Shown piece by piece: positions 15,990-24,969 of a stretch of DNA of 64,000 nt. The notes under the pieces were generated by a model. That model worked only from the letters and a program-made list of their open reading frames with translations, ran no database searches and had not been told where the DNA came from. Position 1 is the first letter of the stretch. Each line of letters opens with the position of its first letter. Source of the DNA: Candidatus Barnesiella excrementigallinarum (lineage in GTDB: Bacteria; Bacteroidota; Bacteroidia; Bacteroidales; Barnesiellaceae); assembly GCA_019114445.1 (NCBI GenBank), contig DXFL01000030.1, positions 1-64,000 on the forward strand. The letters are read 5' to 3'. A program made the position numbers and the translations under genes.

Positions 15990-16939
15990 TGTTTTATAAA
16001 TTTTTCTATTGCAGTTATCAACTCCTCCGAAACCGGTAAATCGGGATTGGCATATATCGCCTGTTGAGTAGCGAGATCGGTCGATTCACACGGTTTCAAT
16101 ACATGATTCATATTCTCCACGATTAAAAAACGAGCGGCAGGCAAGGCTTGTTTCAACCGTTCAGCATCCGCCACTGGCACTTGTATATCGCGATCGCCCT
16201 GCACAATAAGCACCGGCAATTTCAAGCCTGAGAGAATCTCGCAGGGATCGTACCGATACCACGAAATAAGATAAGGTTGCACCGACGGGCGAAACAACGC
16301 CATCAAGCCCATAGGTACGTTAGAAATCGTTCGGCCGGCCCGCAACGAATCGTTAAACGATTTGACCAGCACCCGCACCTCGGCAGGCTGACCGGCCATT
16401 TGCTCTTCGATAAGGGCATAAGCCGGACGTCCGGCACCGGCCAGCGACACAAACCCTTTGACCGCCCGATTGTCGGTACAGGCAATCATGCCTATTAACG
16501 AGCCTTCGCTATGGCCCAATACATAGATGGACGAAAAGCGATTCTCCCGGTTTAACCAGTCGATCCAGCCCGAAGCATCGACCACATAATCGTCGAACCG
16601 CAAATCTTGTTCCGATTTGCCGGCCGACGCGCTCGACGCAATACCCCGCTTGTCGTACCGCAACGTGGCGATACCCTGCCGGGCCAACCCTTCGGCCAAA
16701 AACTTCAACGAATTATTCTTAATCGACACAGCCCCCGACACCGTGTTCCCGTCCATATCGGTAGGACCCGAACCGGCTATCAACAAGACTACCGGCGGAC
16801 GCTCGACATCGGGGATCAACAACTTGCCGTTTATCGTACCGGTGGGCGTTTCGAGCGATACCGCCTGCTCGGTTTTCGCCCACGCTACCAGCGGGCACAA
16901 CCCCAAAAGCCACAAAAAATTCAATATCAATCGTTTCAT
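15986..16939 (-). CDS. Exported alpha/beta hydrolase (esterase-like)
   Basis: I chose the ATG at 16939 because it opens a signal peptide (MKRLILNFLWLLGLCPLVAWA). The longer frame starts upstream of the promoter. The 317-residue protein is an alpha/beta hydrolase. The oxyanion region is GSGPTD near 57, the nucleophile elbow GHSEGS lies near 147, the acid is in QGDRDIQV near 254 and the histidine is in NMNHVLK near 280. The family includes periplasmic esterases and acyl-transfer enzymes. Its substrate is unknown. It is the first gene of the operon with DUF2089 and Yip1-like genes. Confidence 0.83.
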   Translation of the reverse strand: MKRLILNFLWLLGLCPLVAWAKTEQAVSLETPTGTINGKLLIPDVERPPVVLLIAGSGPTDMDGNTVSGAVSIKNNSLKFLAEGLARQGIATLRYDKRGIASSASAGKSEQDLRFDDYVVDASGWIDWLNRENRFSSIYVLGHSEGSLIGMIACTDNRAVKGFVSLAGAGRPAYALIEEQMAGQPAEVRVLVKSFNDSLRAGRTISNVPMGLMALFRPSVQPYLISWYRYDPCEILSGLKLPVLIVQGDRDIQVPVADAERLKQALPAARFLIVENMNHVLKPCESTDLATQQAIYANPDLPVSEELITAIEKFIKQ

Positions 16940-16965
16940 TTTCGGATAAATATTTTTATTCCATG

Positions 16966-16973
16966 CAAATATA
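16966..16973 (-). promoter_or_regulatory. Minus-strand -7 promoter element for the hydrolase operon
   Basis: CAAATATA on the plus strand reads TATATTTG on the minus strand, an exact TAnnTTTG match. A TTTG (minus) at 16994-16997 sits 20 bases upstream as the -33 element. The leader would be about 20 bases. Confidence 0.72.
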
Positions 16974-17082
16974 ATATCAGCACAACAAAAAAGCAAATAT
17001 AAAATAAATTTTATTAAACTAAAAATAAATTTTATTCAATTAGAATGCAATAAAAAATAACAATACGCACATATTTTTTTAT

Positions 17083-17090
17083 TATTTTTG
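17083..17090 (+). promoter_or_regulatory. -7 promoter element (TATTTTTG) upstream of the DUF362 gene
   Basis: TATTTTTG matches TAnnTTTG but lies in a T-rich run, so a chance match is possible. No clear -33 TTTG was found. It would give a leader of about 90 bases before the ATG at 17186. Confidence 0.45.
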
Positions 17091-17185
17091 TTCCAAACAC
17101 AATGCAAGCGTCCATTGGCGATACCCGTTAAACACGATTTGCCACCCGCTTGTACACCAGCCATGCAAACTTAAAACAAACTTCT

Positions 17186-18304
17186 ATGGATAAATCAAAA
17201 GTATTCTTCACCAATCTGCACACAACGCCATCGAGCAATCTGCTCGACAAAATGGAACGTCTCATTAAACGTGCCGGTATCGAAAAGATCGATTTCAAAG
17301 ACCAATTCGTGGCCATAAAAATACATTTCGGTGAGCCGGGCAATTTGGCCTATATCCGCCCGAACTACGCCGCCCGGTTGGCAAATTTGCTACGGTCGTG
17401 GGGCGCAAAGCCTTTCCTTACCGACTGCAACACGCTCTATTCGGGACGGAGGGCCAACGCCGTCGATCACCTGCAAAGTGCTATGGAAAACGGCTTTAAT
17501 CCCATTTCGGCTCAATGTCAGGTAATCATTGCCGACGGATTGAAGGGCACCGAATACCGCGAGATTCCTTTCGACGGGGAATATTGCAAAGCACCCAAAA
17601 TAGGTTCGGCTTTGGCCGACGCCGATATTGTCATTTCGATGAGCCACTTCAAAGGACACGAGCAGGCCGGATTCGGCGGAGCCTTGAAAAACTTGGGTAT
17701 GGGAGGCGCCAGCGTTGGCGGCAAACTGGAATTGCACTGTAACTCGCAACCCAAAATCGAAACGGAGAATTGCAAAGGGTGCAACGTCTGCGTGAAAAAC
17801 TGTGCCCACGACGCCATACACTTGAATGCCGACCACAAAGCTGTGATCGACTACGATAAATGCGTGGGGTGCGGACAATGCGTTGCCCTGTGCCAACACG
17901 AAGCGGCCGTTGTGGGCCAATACGATACCTCGGAACGGCTTAACTACAAGATTGCCGAATATACTCAGGCCATCTTGAAAGACAAGCCTCATTTCCACAT
18001 CAGTTTCATTATGAACGTTTCGCCCGAATGCGACTGCTGGAACCACAACGATGCGGCTATTATCCCCGATTTGGGTATACTGGCCTCGTTCGACCCCGTA
18101 GCTTTGGACAAAGCGTGTGCCGATATGGTTATTGCCGCACCCGCCATCAACGGGAGCCGCCTTACCGAAAAGCACCCGCACGAACATTTCGAAGGCGCCG
18201 ACAAATTCCACTTGATACACCCCGACACCAACTGGCAAGCCGGTCTCGAACACGCTCAAAAAATAGGATTAGGCAGCATGGAATACGAATTGATTACCAT
18301 ATAA
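17186..18304 (+). CDS. DUF362 protein with ferredoxin domain
   Basis: The 372-residue cytoplasmic protein has the DUF362 fold (MSHFKGHEQAGFGGALKNLGMG near 152-173, a hallmark). Two [4Fe-4S] motifs are inserted after it, CKGCNVCVKNC near 193-203 and CVGCGQCVALC near 222-232. DUF362 proteins of anaerobes are often annotated as 'Fe-S cluster protein' and their reaction is unproven. The ATG at 17186 (MDKSKVFF) fits the family start. The earlier in-frame ATG adds unrelated residues. It stands alone, followed by a bidirectional hairpin. Confidence 0.85.
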   Translation: MDKSKVFFTNLHTTPSSNLLDKMERLIKRAGIEKIDFKDQFVAIKIHFGEPGNLAYIRPNYAARLANLLRSWGAKPFLTDCNTLYSGRRANAVDHLQSAMENGFNPISAQCQVIIADGLKGTEYREIPFDGEYCKAPKIGSALADADIVISMSHFKGHEQAGFGGALKNLGMGGASVGGKLELHCNSQPKIETENCKGCNVCVKNCAHDAIHLNADHKAVIDYDKCVGCGQCVALCQHEAAVVGQYDTSERLNYKIAEYTQAILKDKPHFHISFIMNVSPECDCWNHNDAAIIPDLGILASFDPVALDKACADMVIAAPAINGSRLTEKHPHEHFEGADKFHLIHPDTNWQAGLEHAQKIGLGSMEYELITI

Positions 18305-18436
18305 ACCGCTGCAGAATTACGCTCACGAAACAGTAGGGCGAAAAGAGAAATTCCCCCTACTCCATAACGGATGCATACCGGACCATATTCTGCACAAATA
18401 GGATATACCCGAAGCCTCCATCAGAGCCCAAAAGAC

Positions 18437-18478
18437 AGAACCCTAAAAGCTAAATGAAAGACTTTTAGGGTTCTGTTT
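18437..18478. terminator. Bidirectional terminator between convergent genes
   Basis: AGAACCCTAAAAG (18437-18449) pairs perfectly with CTTTTAGGGTTCT (18462-18474) across 12 bases, followed by GTTTATT. It serves the plus-strand DUF362 gene and is placed to stop the minus-strand AsmA unit too. Confidence 0.8.
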
Positions 18479-18523
18479 ATTCGGGCAAAAGCCACATCTG
18501 CTTTATCGTCCAGTCACCGACGG

Positions 18524-21163
18524 CTACCGGGCTCCATACTGCTTCTCAATCAACTTTTCGGCCTCCTCTTTCAATTTCTGAGCCTGTTTCTCGGCCTCCT
18601 CCACCAGCTTTTTGCCGGCAGCCTGAGCCGCGATTTTCGCTAATGGATTAGACGCTTTGGCCACCAGCTTGTCGCTCTCCGATTGGGCCGTAGCGATAAG
18701 TTTGTTCCCTGCCTCTTCGGCCTGCTTGCGAATAGCCGCTTTCTGAGCCTCCACATCTTCGGCATCGACACCAAAGACTTTCTCGGCCACCACACTTGTC
18801 ACCACATCTTTAACCACCTCCTCGGTATTCAATTTTATAGAAGGCTTGGTAAAGGTACCCCCTATGGTTGCCGATACATTGCTCAAAGCCCCGGCTCCCG
18901 GAATATTGATTTTCGCCGCATAATCGATAGTTTGGTCAAGCCCCGTAGTACCCGAAAGGTTCATGGTGACATTGCCCATTTTTATGTCGAAAGGCGAAGT
19001 TCTCACCTTACCGTCCTCGATCTCGAATGAGATTTTCAAATCTTTGGCTTCTATGTCTTTGAGTTTATCGTTTTTCAGCAATGTAGCCAACTGGTTGAAC
19101 ACCTCGACATTTTGTAACTGAATATCGTTCGATTGAATGACACCCCGGGCGGTCAACAAATTCAAGTCGGGCGACATTTGGCTATCCAACGTCGATTGCA
19201 AATCGAATTTCACCGAGTAGTTTCCTCCTGTTTTTTGGAATATCGGGACAATCTGTTGTACCATATCCAACTGGTCGAACGTCTTTTCGAAAGAGGCTTT
19301 TTGTATATCGACGTCGAAATTCACTTTCGGGCGGGTTACACTCTCGGCCGTAGAATAGAGACCATTAGCAACCATCGAGCCGCCGAACGCATTCAAACTG
19401 AGCGGAGCCATGCGCACAGCCCCATTGGCAACAATAAGTTTTCCCTTTACGTTATCGAGTTCCATTTTCTGGAAAAGAATCTTTTTGAAATCGGCATTCA
19501 GCGTCAAATCGAGATTTTTGGGAACCTCGATAACCGAGAGAGCCGTGGTATCGGCTTCGGCCTCTTCCTCCGAAGAAGATTCGCCCATCAATTCATTTAA
19601 ATCGAGCATCGACGAAGAAACCGCAAGAGTTCCTTTCAAGGTTTCGTCCTTCATCACATAAGCCAAATAATTCGACAACGAACCTTGTGCCTGTATATCG
19701 CTACGGCCCACTTTTACATCGAGTTGCGACAACGACATGGATTTTGCCGAAATCGAGGCTTTCGCCTGTTTCACCGCAACTGCCGGTAATCCCTTCATCA
19801 CCAAATCCATATCGGAGATTGCGAATGTTCCCGCACCTTCTATCTTTTCATAGTTCTCTTTTTCGATGTCGGACATACGGCCGGCCAACCGCAAATCGGC
19901 TGTCACGATACCGCTCAAACTAATCGAATCGCCCAGCGGATAAATATCCTTCACCTTACCCAAATGAATGGTTCCGTCGACAGTGGCTTTGAAATTCAAA
20001 TCGGACATGGGTGTAGAGGCATACAACGTCGCCTTGAACGGATTGCCCGCCATAGACAAACGGAACTCCGATACATCGACTACCGTTTTATCCAAATCGC
20101 CTCCCGGATTACTCACCGCGGCAGCAATACGGATACCGTCCACCGAAGCCGGCATACCCTCGTAATTGAAAGTGGCATCGGTCACACCGAGCGTTAGCCC
20201 GAATTGCGGGAATGTATCGCCCTCCATGCGACCTTTGGCAAAAGCCGTAAGCGACATATTGCCCGTGGTACGCAACCGATCGAAATTGTTTTGGTATATG
20301 GCCGGGATCAGCGAGAGAATCTCTTTGAAATTGATTTCGGGCGTATTTAGCTTCAAATCCATATCCATAGCCCCGTTATCGAGAAGCGAAACCCAACCGT
20401 CGAGATTAAGCACAATGGCATTCAGGCGCAACGAGTTCTCTTTCAGCGTAAACTTATTGTTCTTCAAATCGGCCGACACGGTCAACTTAGCTCCGACCTC
20501 GGCCTTTTTCAGATAAGACACGCCGTCCATCGAAAAATAGATATTCTCGCAAGAGAATTTACTGTCAATGTCGGTCACATCGGCACTCATGTCGCCCGAC
20601 AGTTTCAAATTCAGTTTATCGGTATAAAACTGCATACGGGTCGAATCGTCCATATAAACGATTGTAGCATCGGTAATTTTGAAATTTTTCAATTTCAAGC
20701 GGAAAGAAGAATCGCTCTCCTCCTCGGCCGCAGCTTCATCGGCAACCGTATCGGGTTTCATGATGTCCCAATTTACCCGACCGTCGGCCAACTTCACCGC
20801 TTTTACCGATGGCTTGTCCAACACGATATAATTTACATCGAACCCCTCGTCACCGAACAAACTCATCACATTTACCGCCACATCGATAGACTTGGCCGAC
20901 ACCAACGTATCGTTCTCGAAATCGCCTATACCCGATAGAGTAAGACCGTTCAGTTCAATAGAAGCACTTGGGAAATGAGTAAAGAGGCTTATATCGAGCG
21001 ACTCGAAATCGAGCCGGGCATTCAACATCTCGTTGGCCTCGTTCTTCACGATTGTCATTACTTTGTCTTTAAAGACGAACGGCAAAAGCAACATTAATAC
21101 CAAAATAGCCGCTACGGTTATCCCGATAACTTTCAATCCTGTTTTCAAACCTTTGTTCATCAT
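18524..21163 (-). CDS. AsmA family protein (membrane-anchored, bridge-type)
   Basis: This 879-residue protein has one N-terminal membrane helix (about 10-30) and a long periplasmic part of the AsmA/DUF748 type. The N-terminal AsmA segment (ARLDFESLDISLFTHFPSASIELNG) sits near 46-70, and a GTFTKPSIKLNTEEV-type AsmA_2 end near 780. The last 80 residues are a charged Ala/Lys/Glu coiled-coil tail. AsmA-like proteins are thought to carry phospholipids between inner and outer membranes, a role inferred from E. coli relatives. It follows the helicase gene by 6 bases. Confidence 0.82.
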   Translation of the reverse strand: MMNKGLKTGLKVIGITVAAILVLMLLLPFVFKDKVMTIVKNEANEMLNARLDFESLDISLFTHFPSASIELNGLTLSGIGDFENDTLVSAKSIDVAVNVMSLFGDEGFDVNYIVLDKPSVKAVKLADGRVNWDIMKPDTVADEAAAEEESDSSFRLKLKNFKITDATIVYMDDSTRMQFYTDKLNLKLSGDMSADVTDIDSKFSCENIYFSMDGVSYLKKAEVGAKLTVSADLKNNKFTLKENSLRLNAIVLNLDGWVSLLDNGAMDMDLKLNTPEINFKEILSLIPAIYQNNFDRLRTTGNMSLTAFAKGRMEGDTFPQFGLTLGVTDATFNYEGMPASVDGIRIAAAVSNPGGDLDKTVVDVSEFRLSMAGNPFKATLYASTPMSDLNFKATVDGTIHLGKVKDIYPLGDSISLSGIVTADLRLAGRMSDIEKENYEKIEGAGTFAISDMDLVMKGLPAVAVKQAKASISAKSMSLSQLDVKVGRSDIQAQGSLSNYLAYVMKDETLKGTLAVSSSMLDLNELMGESSSEEEAEADTTALSVIEVPKNLDLTLNADFKKILFQKMELDNVKGKLIVANGAVRMAPLSLNAFGGSMVANGLYSTAESVTRPKVNFDVDIQKASFEKTFDQLDMVQQIVPIFQKTGGNYSVKFDLQSTLDSQMSPDLNLLTARGVIQSNDIQLQNVEVFNQLATLLKNDKLKDIEAKDLKISFEIEDGKVRTSPFDIKMGNVTMNLSGTTGLDQTIDYAAKINIPGAGALSNVSATIGGTFTKPSIKLNTEEVVKDVVTSVVAEKVFGVDAEDVEAQKAAIRKQAEEAGNKLIATAQSESDKLVAKASNPLAKIAAQAAGKKLVEEAEKQAQKLKEEAEKLIEKQYGAR

Positions 21164-21169
21164 AACCCT

Positions 21170-23194
21170 TTATTTGTTATTTTGTTGTTTTTTCTCTCTC
21201 AACTCTTCGGCAATGGCCCAATGGCGAGCCGCCATGTCGGGCATTTCCAGTTTTATGAATGTATCGCCCAACCGATCGTGAGCCGTGGCGTGCAACGGCT
21301 TTTGTTTCACTGCCTTTGCAAAGTCGGACAAGGCCGAATCGTAATCGCCCTGCTTGTACCGCAATTTACCCCTGTTGTACAAAGCCTTAAAGCTCAACGG
21401 GCTCAACCGCACCGCCTCGTTATAACAAGCCATAGCCTCATGCTCATCGCCGCAATCTTCGAGCGTAATGCCCTTTCTCACCCACGCATCGACCAGTGTA
21501 GGATCGAGCGACAACGCCTTGTCGAAATTGGCCAACGCCGCCCGGAGATCTTTCGCCTTTGTGATACATTCGTTCCCCAACAAATAATATTCATAGGCAT
21601 ATTTCCGCAATACCGCATCTTTGTCGGCCAAAGCCTGTTGCAATTCTTTATTTTTATTTTTCAGTTGATTGATCACATTCAGTTTCATTCGTATAAACCG
21701 CCGCACGATGGGTTTCTCAATGTCGTACCTCGTATGAATGGCTTTGAAGAAACTTTGCAACATATTCTCGAAATCGCCCTCGTCGAAGGCTTTTACCGTC
21801 TCGGCATAAAGGCGGTCGGCCTGCGCCAGCTTCAACGACTGTGCAATCAACTGCGGATTGTTGAATTCTTTACTGAACCGTACCACATCGGGATTCACGA
21901 ATATATCGCGATGTGTAATCGGTTTGCGCAACTCTATTCCCTCCAACGACCGGCATCGGCTCAACGCTACATAAGTCTGTCCGCCGGCAAAAGCGCCTCC
22001 GGTAAAATCGACAACCACTTTGTTAAAAGTCAAACCCTGACTTTTATGTACGGTAATGGCCCATGCCAAGCGTACAGGGTATTGAACAAATGTGCCCAAT
22101 ATATGCTCTTCGATGGCCTTCTCCTTTTCGTTATAGGTATATTTGATATTCTCCCAAATGCAGCGTTCCAACTCATAGCTTTCGCCCGATTCGAGAAGGA
22201 CCTCGATTTTTTCGTCGGGAGTTATTTCCGAGACGATACCTATTGTCCCGTTTACCCACCGACGGTCGGGATCGTTTTTGATGAACATAATTTGCGCACC
22301 GGGTTTCAAAACCAATTCCAACGAGGTGGGCAAACTGCCATCGGGGAAATCGCCCTTTATTTCGCCCTCAAAGGTGTACTCCTCGCCCGGAAGCCGAGCC
22401 AAGCGATTCTCGTTGATATAGTCCACTTGATCGCGACGCGTAGCCAATGTAATCGAGAAATCGTCTTGAACCGAATCGTCCTCCCTGCGAGGTTTATACC
22501 GACTATTGAGCAAATCGAGCTCCTCGCGGGTAGCCGTATTGTTCCGTATTTTATCCAACAAATCGACAAACCGTTGATCCTGCTGCCGATACACCTTTCG
22601 CAACTCGATAGGGACCAATGCCATTTCCCTAAACACGCGAGCCGAGAAAAAATAGGCATTGGCATAAAAACGATTGAGTATGTCGCGCATATCGGCCGTA
22701 ACCACCGGCTCCAACTGATATATATCGCCAACCAACAATAATTGTTTACCGCCGAACGGGAAACGCATATTTCCCGAAAAAACGCGCAACACCCTATCCA
22801 TGAAATCGATCATATCGGCTCGTACCATCGATATTTCGTCGATAATAATCAACTCGACTTGGCGCAACAGTTGCCGTTGCTTCTTGTTGTATTTGAGCAA
22901 CTCGTAAATGCGCCCGTCGGTAAGGCTCAAATCGGGATCATCGGGCAACATGGGACGGAACGGCATTTTGAAAAACGAGTGAATGGTAGTGCCTCCGGCA
23001 TTGATTGCCGCCACCCCGGTGGGCGCCAACACCACATATTTCTTTTTGGTGTGTTCGCACACATACCGCAGAAAGGTCGACTTTCCCGTACCGGCCTTCC
23101 CGGTCAGGAAAACCGACCGGGTGGTATACCGAATCAAGCTCAACGCATCCTGAAACTCTTTATTCTCACTGTCTATCACAAAACTGTTATCCAT
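21170..23194 (-). CDS. PIF1-like helicase with C-terminal TPR repeats
   Basis: This 674-residue ATPase starts with Walker A GKAGTGKST near residue 32, APTGVAAINAGGTTIHSFF (motif Ia) near 57-75, and DEISM (Walker B) near 120. GDIYQLEPV (motif III) lies near 152, and a UvrD-C2-like end carries TVHKSQGLTFNKV near 382 and VALSRCRSLEGI near 408. This is PIF1/RecD-like superfamily 1B architecture, probably 5'-to-3' DNA unwinding. From about 520 to 674 there are TPR motifs (NFDKALSLDPTLVDAWVRKG, then AVRLSPLSFKALYNRGKL). PIF1-TPR fusions occur in Bacteroidetes but their job is unclear. A -7 promoter box lies 27 bases upstream. Confidence 0.85.
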   Translation of the reverse strand: MDNSFVIDSENKEFQDALSLIRYTTRSVFLTGKAGTGKSTFLRYVCEHTKKKYVVLAPTGVAAINAGGTTIHSFFKMPFRPMLPDDPDLSLTDGRIYELLKYNKKQRQLLRQVELIIIDEISMVRADMIDFMDRVLRVFSGNMRFPFGGKQLLLVGDIYQLEPVVTADMRDILNRFYANAYFFSARVFREMALVPIELRKVYRQQDQRFVDLLDKIRNNTATREELDLLNSRYKPRREDDSVQDDFSITLATRRDQVDYINENRLARLPGEEYTFEGEIKGDFPDGSLPTSLELVLKPGAQIMFIKNDPDRRWVNGTIGIVSEITPDEKIEVLLESGESYELERCIWENIKYTYNEKEKAIEEHILGTFVQYPVRLAWAITVHKSQGLTFNKVVVDFTGGAFAGGQTYVALSRCRSLEGIELRKPITHRDIFVNPDVVRFSKEFNNPQLIAQSLKLAQADRLYAETVKAFDEGDFENMLQSFFKAIHTRYDIEKPIVRRFIRMKLNVINQLKNKNKELQQALADKDAVLRKYAYEYYLLGNECITKAKDLRAALANFDKALSLDPTLVDAWVRKGITLEDCGDEHEAMACYNEAVRLSPLSFKALYNRGKLRYKQGDYDSALSDFAKAVKQKPLHATAHDRLGDTFIKLEMPDMAARHWAIAEELREKKQQNNK

Positions 23195-23220
23195 TTCGTC
23201 ACGGGCATTTTCTACCTTTT

Positions 23221-23228
23221 CAAAGATA
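23221..23228 (-). promoter_or_regulatory. Minus-strand -7 promoter element for the helicase-asmA operon
   Basis: CAAAGATA on the plus strand is TATCTTTG on the minus strand, an exact TAnnTTTG match. It gives a leader of about 20 bases before the ATG at 23194. Confidence 0.68.
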
Positions 23229-23306
23229 GGATAATTCTTTTAAAAAGCGAAAGAGCGACCCGTAAATTACGAACCGCTCCTCACAGAAATATGTTCTTCC
23301 TCTTTA

Positions 23307-24947
23307 TCAGAATTTCACGCCCAAAGTCAACACCACCGAATTGTTATGATCGGTAAGCGTAGAGATTTTAGGCGAAATAGCCAACGTGGATTCTGTTTGA
23401 TCTGGATTATAGGGATTATCCTTTTCGGCCAACAGCGGCGAGAAGGGATACAACTCGCTACGACGATATCTGTGCATATAAGCCAAATCGATATATACGT
23501 TGGAAAACCGATAGCCCAACCCCGCTGTAAAGTAATTGGTCTGTTGGTCCAATGTAAACAAAGTAAGTGTCCCTGCCGTAGGAATCTCCTGCCCCGAACG
23601 GTATTCCGATTTCACCGGAGAGGTTTGATAGGCATATCCCAAACGTGCGCTCAACTGCGGCGAAATACGAAATTCGCCACCGACCTTAAATGTATGCACC
23701 GGCGAAACCATTTCCGAAATTTCCTGATTGGTCTTATAAAAGGCGTCGATAGAATAAGGATCGTCAAACGACATACTGTTGTTTTGAGTGTATTCGTAAT
23801 CGAAACTCAAAATACCGCCCTGCCCGAATACATAGGCTGCACTGGCTATTATTCGCCACGGCGACTCAAATTCATAGCTATAACTGCCTATCGGGGTTTC
23901 AGCCACATCATTATAAGCCTTATTGCCACTCTTGAAATTGTAATCTACAGAAGCGAAATAGGTATCGGTGAGTTTATAATAATTGGGCGTATGGAAAGCA
24001 AATCCCAACCGGAAATTATTGGTAGCCCGGACAATAACTCCAAAATTGGCTTTCAATCCCGAACCGTTGGTACGCAAGGCATTTTTCATTACATAAGACC
24101 CTTCTGCATTCGGGCTTCCTATACTCCCGTCGTCATTGGGCAAATATCCGTTGGTGAAACTTTCGCCATATTCGCTTTGGAGATGATACGAAAAGTCGGT
24201 AACCGTTACGCCAATACCCCAATAAAGGACATTGTACAGATTGCCTCCGACATTGAAATTGTACTCATCGATAGAGCCTTTTTCCCGCACATATAAATCG
24301 CCGCTTGCCTCGGTACCGTTCCCGATGATACTGCTCCAAAGGCTGGACGTTGCACTGCGGGGATTTATCAAATAGGACTGATACCCCAATACATTCAGCC
24401 ACGGATTGTTATCATAGGGGTCATAATTCCCGTTGGAAGCCAAATCGTTTGCCGAATAACCTTCGGACAAACGGGCAATATAGCCCGACAGAGAACTGGC
24501 GGACGTGATTCCTAAATAGCGGGTCTTATACGTACGGTCGAACGATTTCTGTTTATTATAGGCAAAACCGAAATTCAACGCTTTCATGGCTTCTTGGTTG
24601 AAACGGATAGCCCATACAACGCCGAAATTGTTACACGAAAAGGTGAATTTACTGTCCGAAAATTTATTCCCTTCCGTATTTACCGAACTTACTTGATTGG
24701 AAAAATCGATGGTAGCCGCAATATCGGAGTTTCGATACACGCCTATTCCGGCAGGGTTTTGACTTAGCGTAGTAATATCTCCACCCAAAGCGCCGAACGC
24801 CCCAGCCATACCCATATAACGGGCTGTACCTCGTATGTCTTGCTGGGAATACCTTAAAGCATCTATTACTCCTTGTCCAAAAAGCATCGAGCCGCTACAA
24901 AGAGCGGCCAACGCTAAACCATATTTTACGTTTTTCATATATTTCAT
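23307..24947 (-). CDS. OmpP1/FadL/TodX-like outer-membrane transport protein
   Basis: The 546-residue protein has a signal peptide (MKYMKNVKYGLALAALCSGSMLFG) and an outer-membrane beta-barrel body of the FadL/OmpP1 type. The typical early segment is ARYMGMAGAFGALGGDITTLSQNPAGIGVYRNSD (near 42-75). Many Y/F-rich strands follow, and it ends in VVLTLGVKF with a terminal aromatic. Relatives move long-chain fatty acids or hydrophobic compounds across the outer membrane. It starts 22 bases after the low-complexity gene at 24970-26310 and is likely its operon partner. Confidence 0.83.
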   Translation of the reverse strand: MKYMKNVKYGLALAALCSGSMLFGQGVIDALRYSQQDIRGTARYMGMAGAFGALGGDITTLSQNPAGIGVYRNSDIAATIDFSNQVSSVNTEGNKFSDSKFTFSCNNFGVVWAIRFNQEAMKALNFGFAYNKQKSFDRTYKTRYLGITSASSLSGYIARLSEGYSANDLASNGNYDPYDNNPWLNVLGYQSYLINPRSATSSLWSSIIGNGTEASGDLYVREKGSIDEYNFNVGGNLYNVLYWGIGVTVTDFSYHLQSEYGESFTNGYLPNDDGSIGSPNAEGSYVMKNALRTNGSGLKANFGVIVRATNNFRLGFAFHTPNYYKLTDTYFASVDYNFKSGNKAYNDVAETPIGSYSYEFESPWRIIASAAYVFGQGGILSFDYEYTQNNSMSFDDPYSIDAFYKTNQEISEMVSPVHTFKVGGEFRISPQLSARLGYAYQTSPVKSEYRSGQEIPTAGTLTLFTLDQQTNYFTAGLGYRFSNVYIDLAYMHRYRRSELYPFSPLLAEKDNPYNPDQTESTLAISPKISTLTDHNNSVVLTLGVKF

Positions 24948-24969
24948 TCTTGATCATTCAAATCCTCTT

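Noticed and set aside
21182-22741. Long plus-strand open frame (519 codons) antisense to the helicase
   Set aside because: It is a shadow of the real gene on the other strand. The helicase shows all ATPase motifs in the minus strand frame, and the antisense translation has no domain signature.
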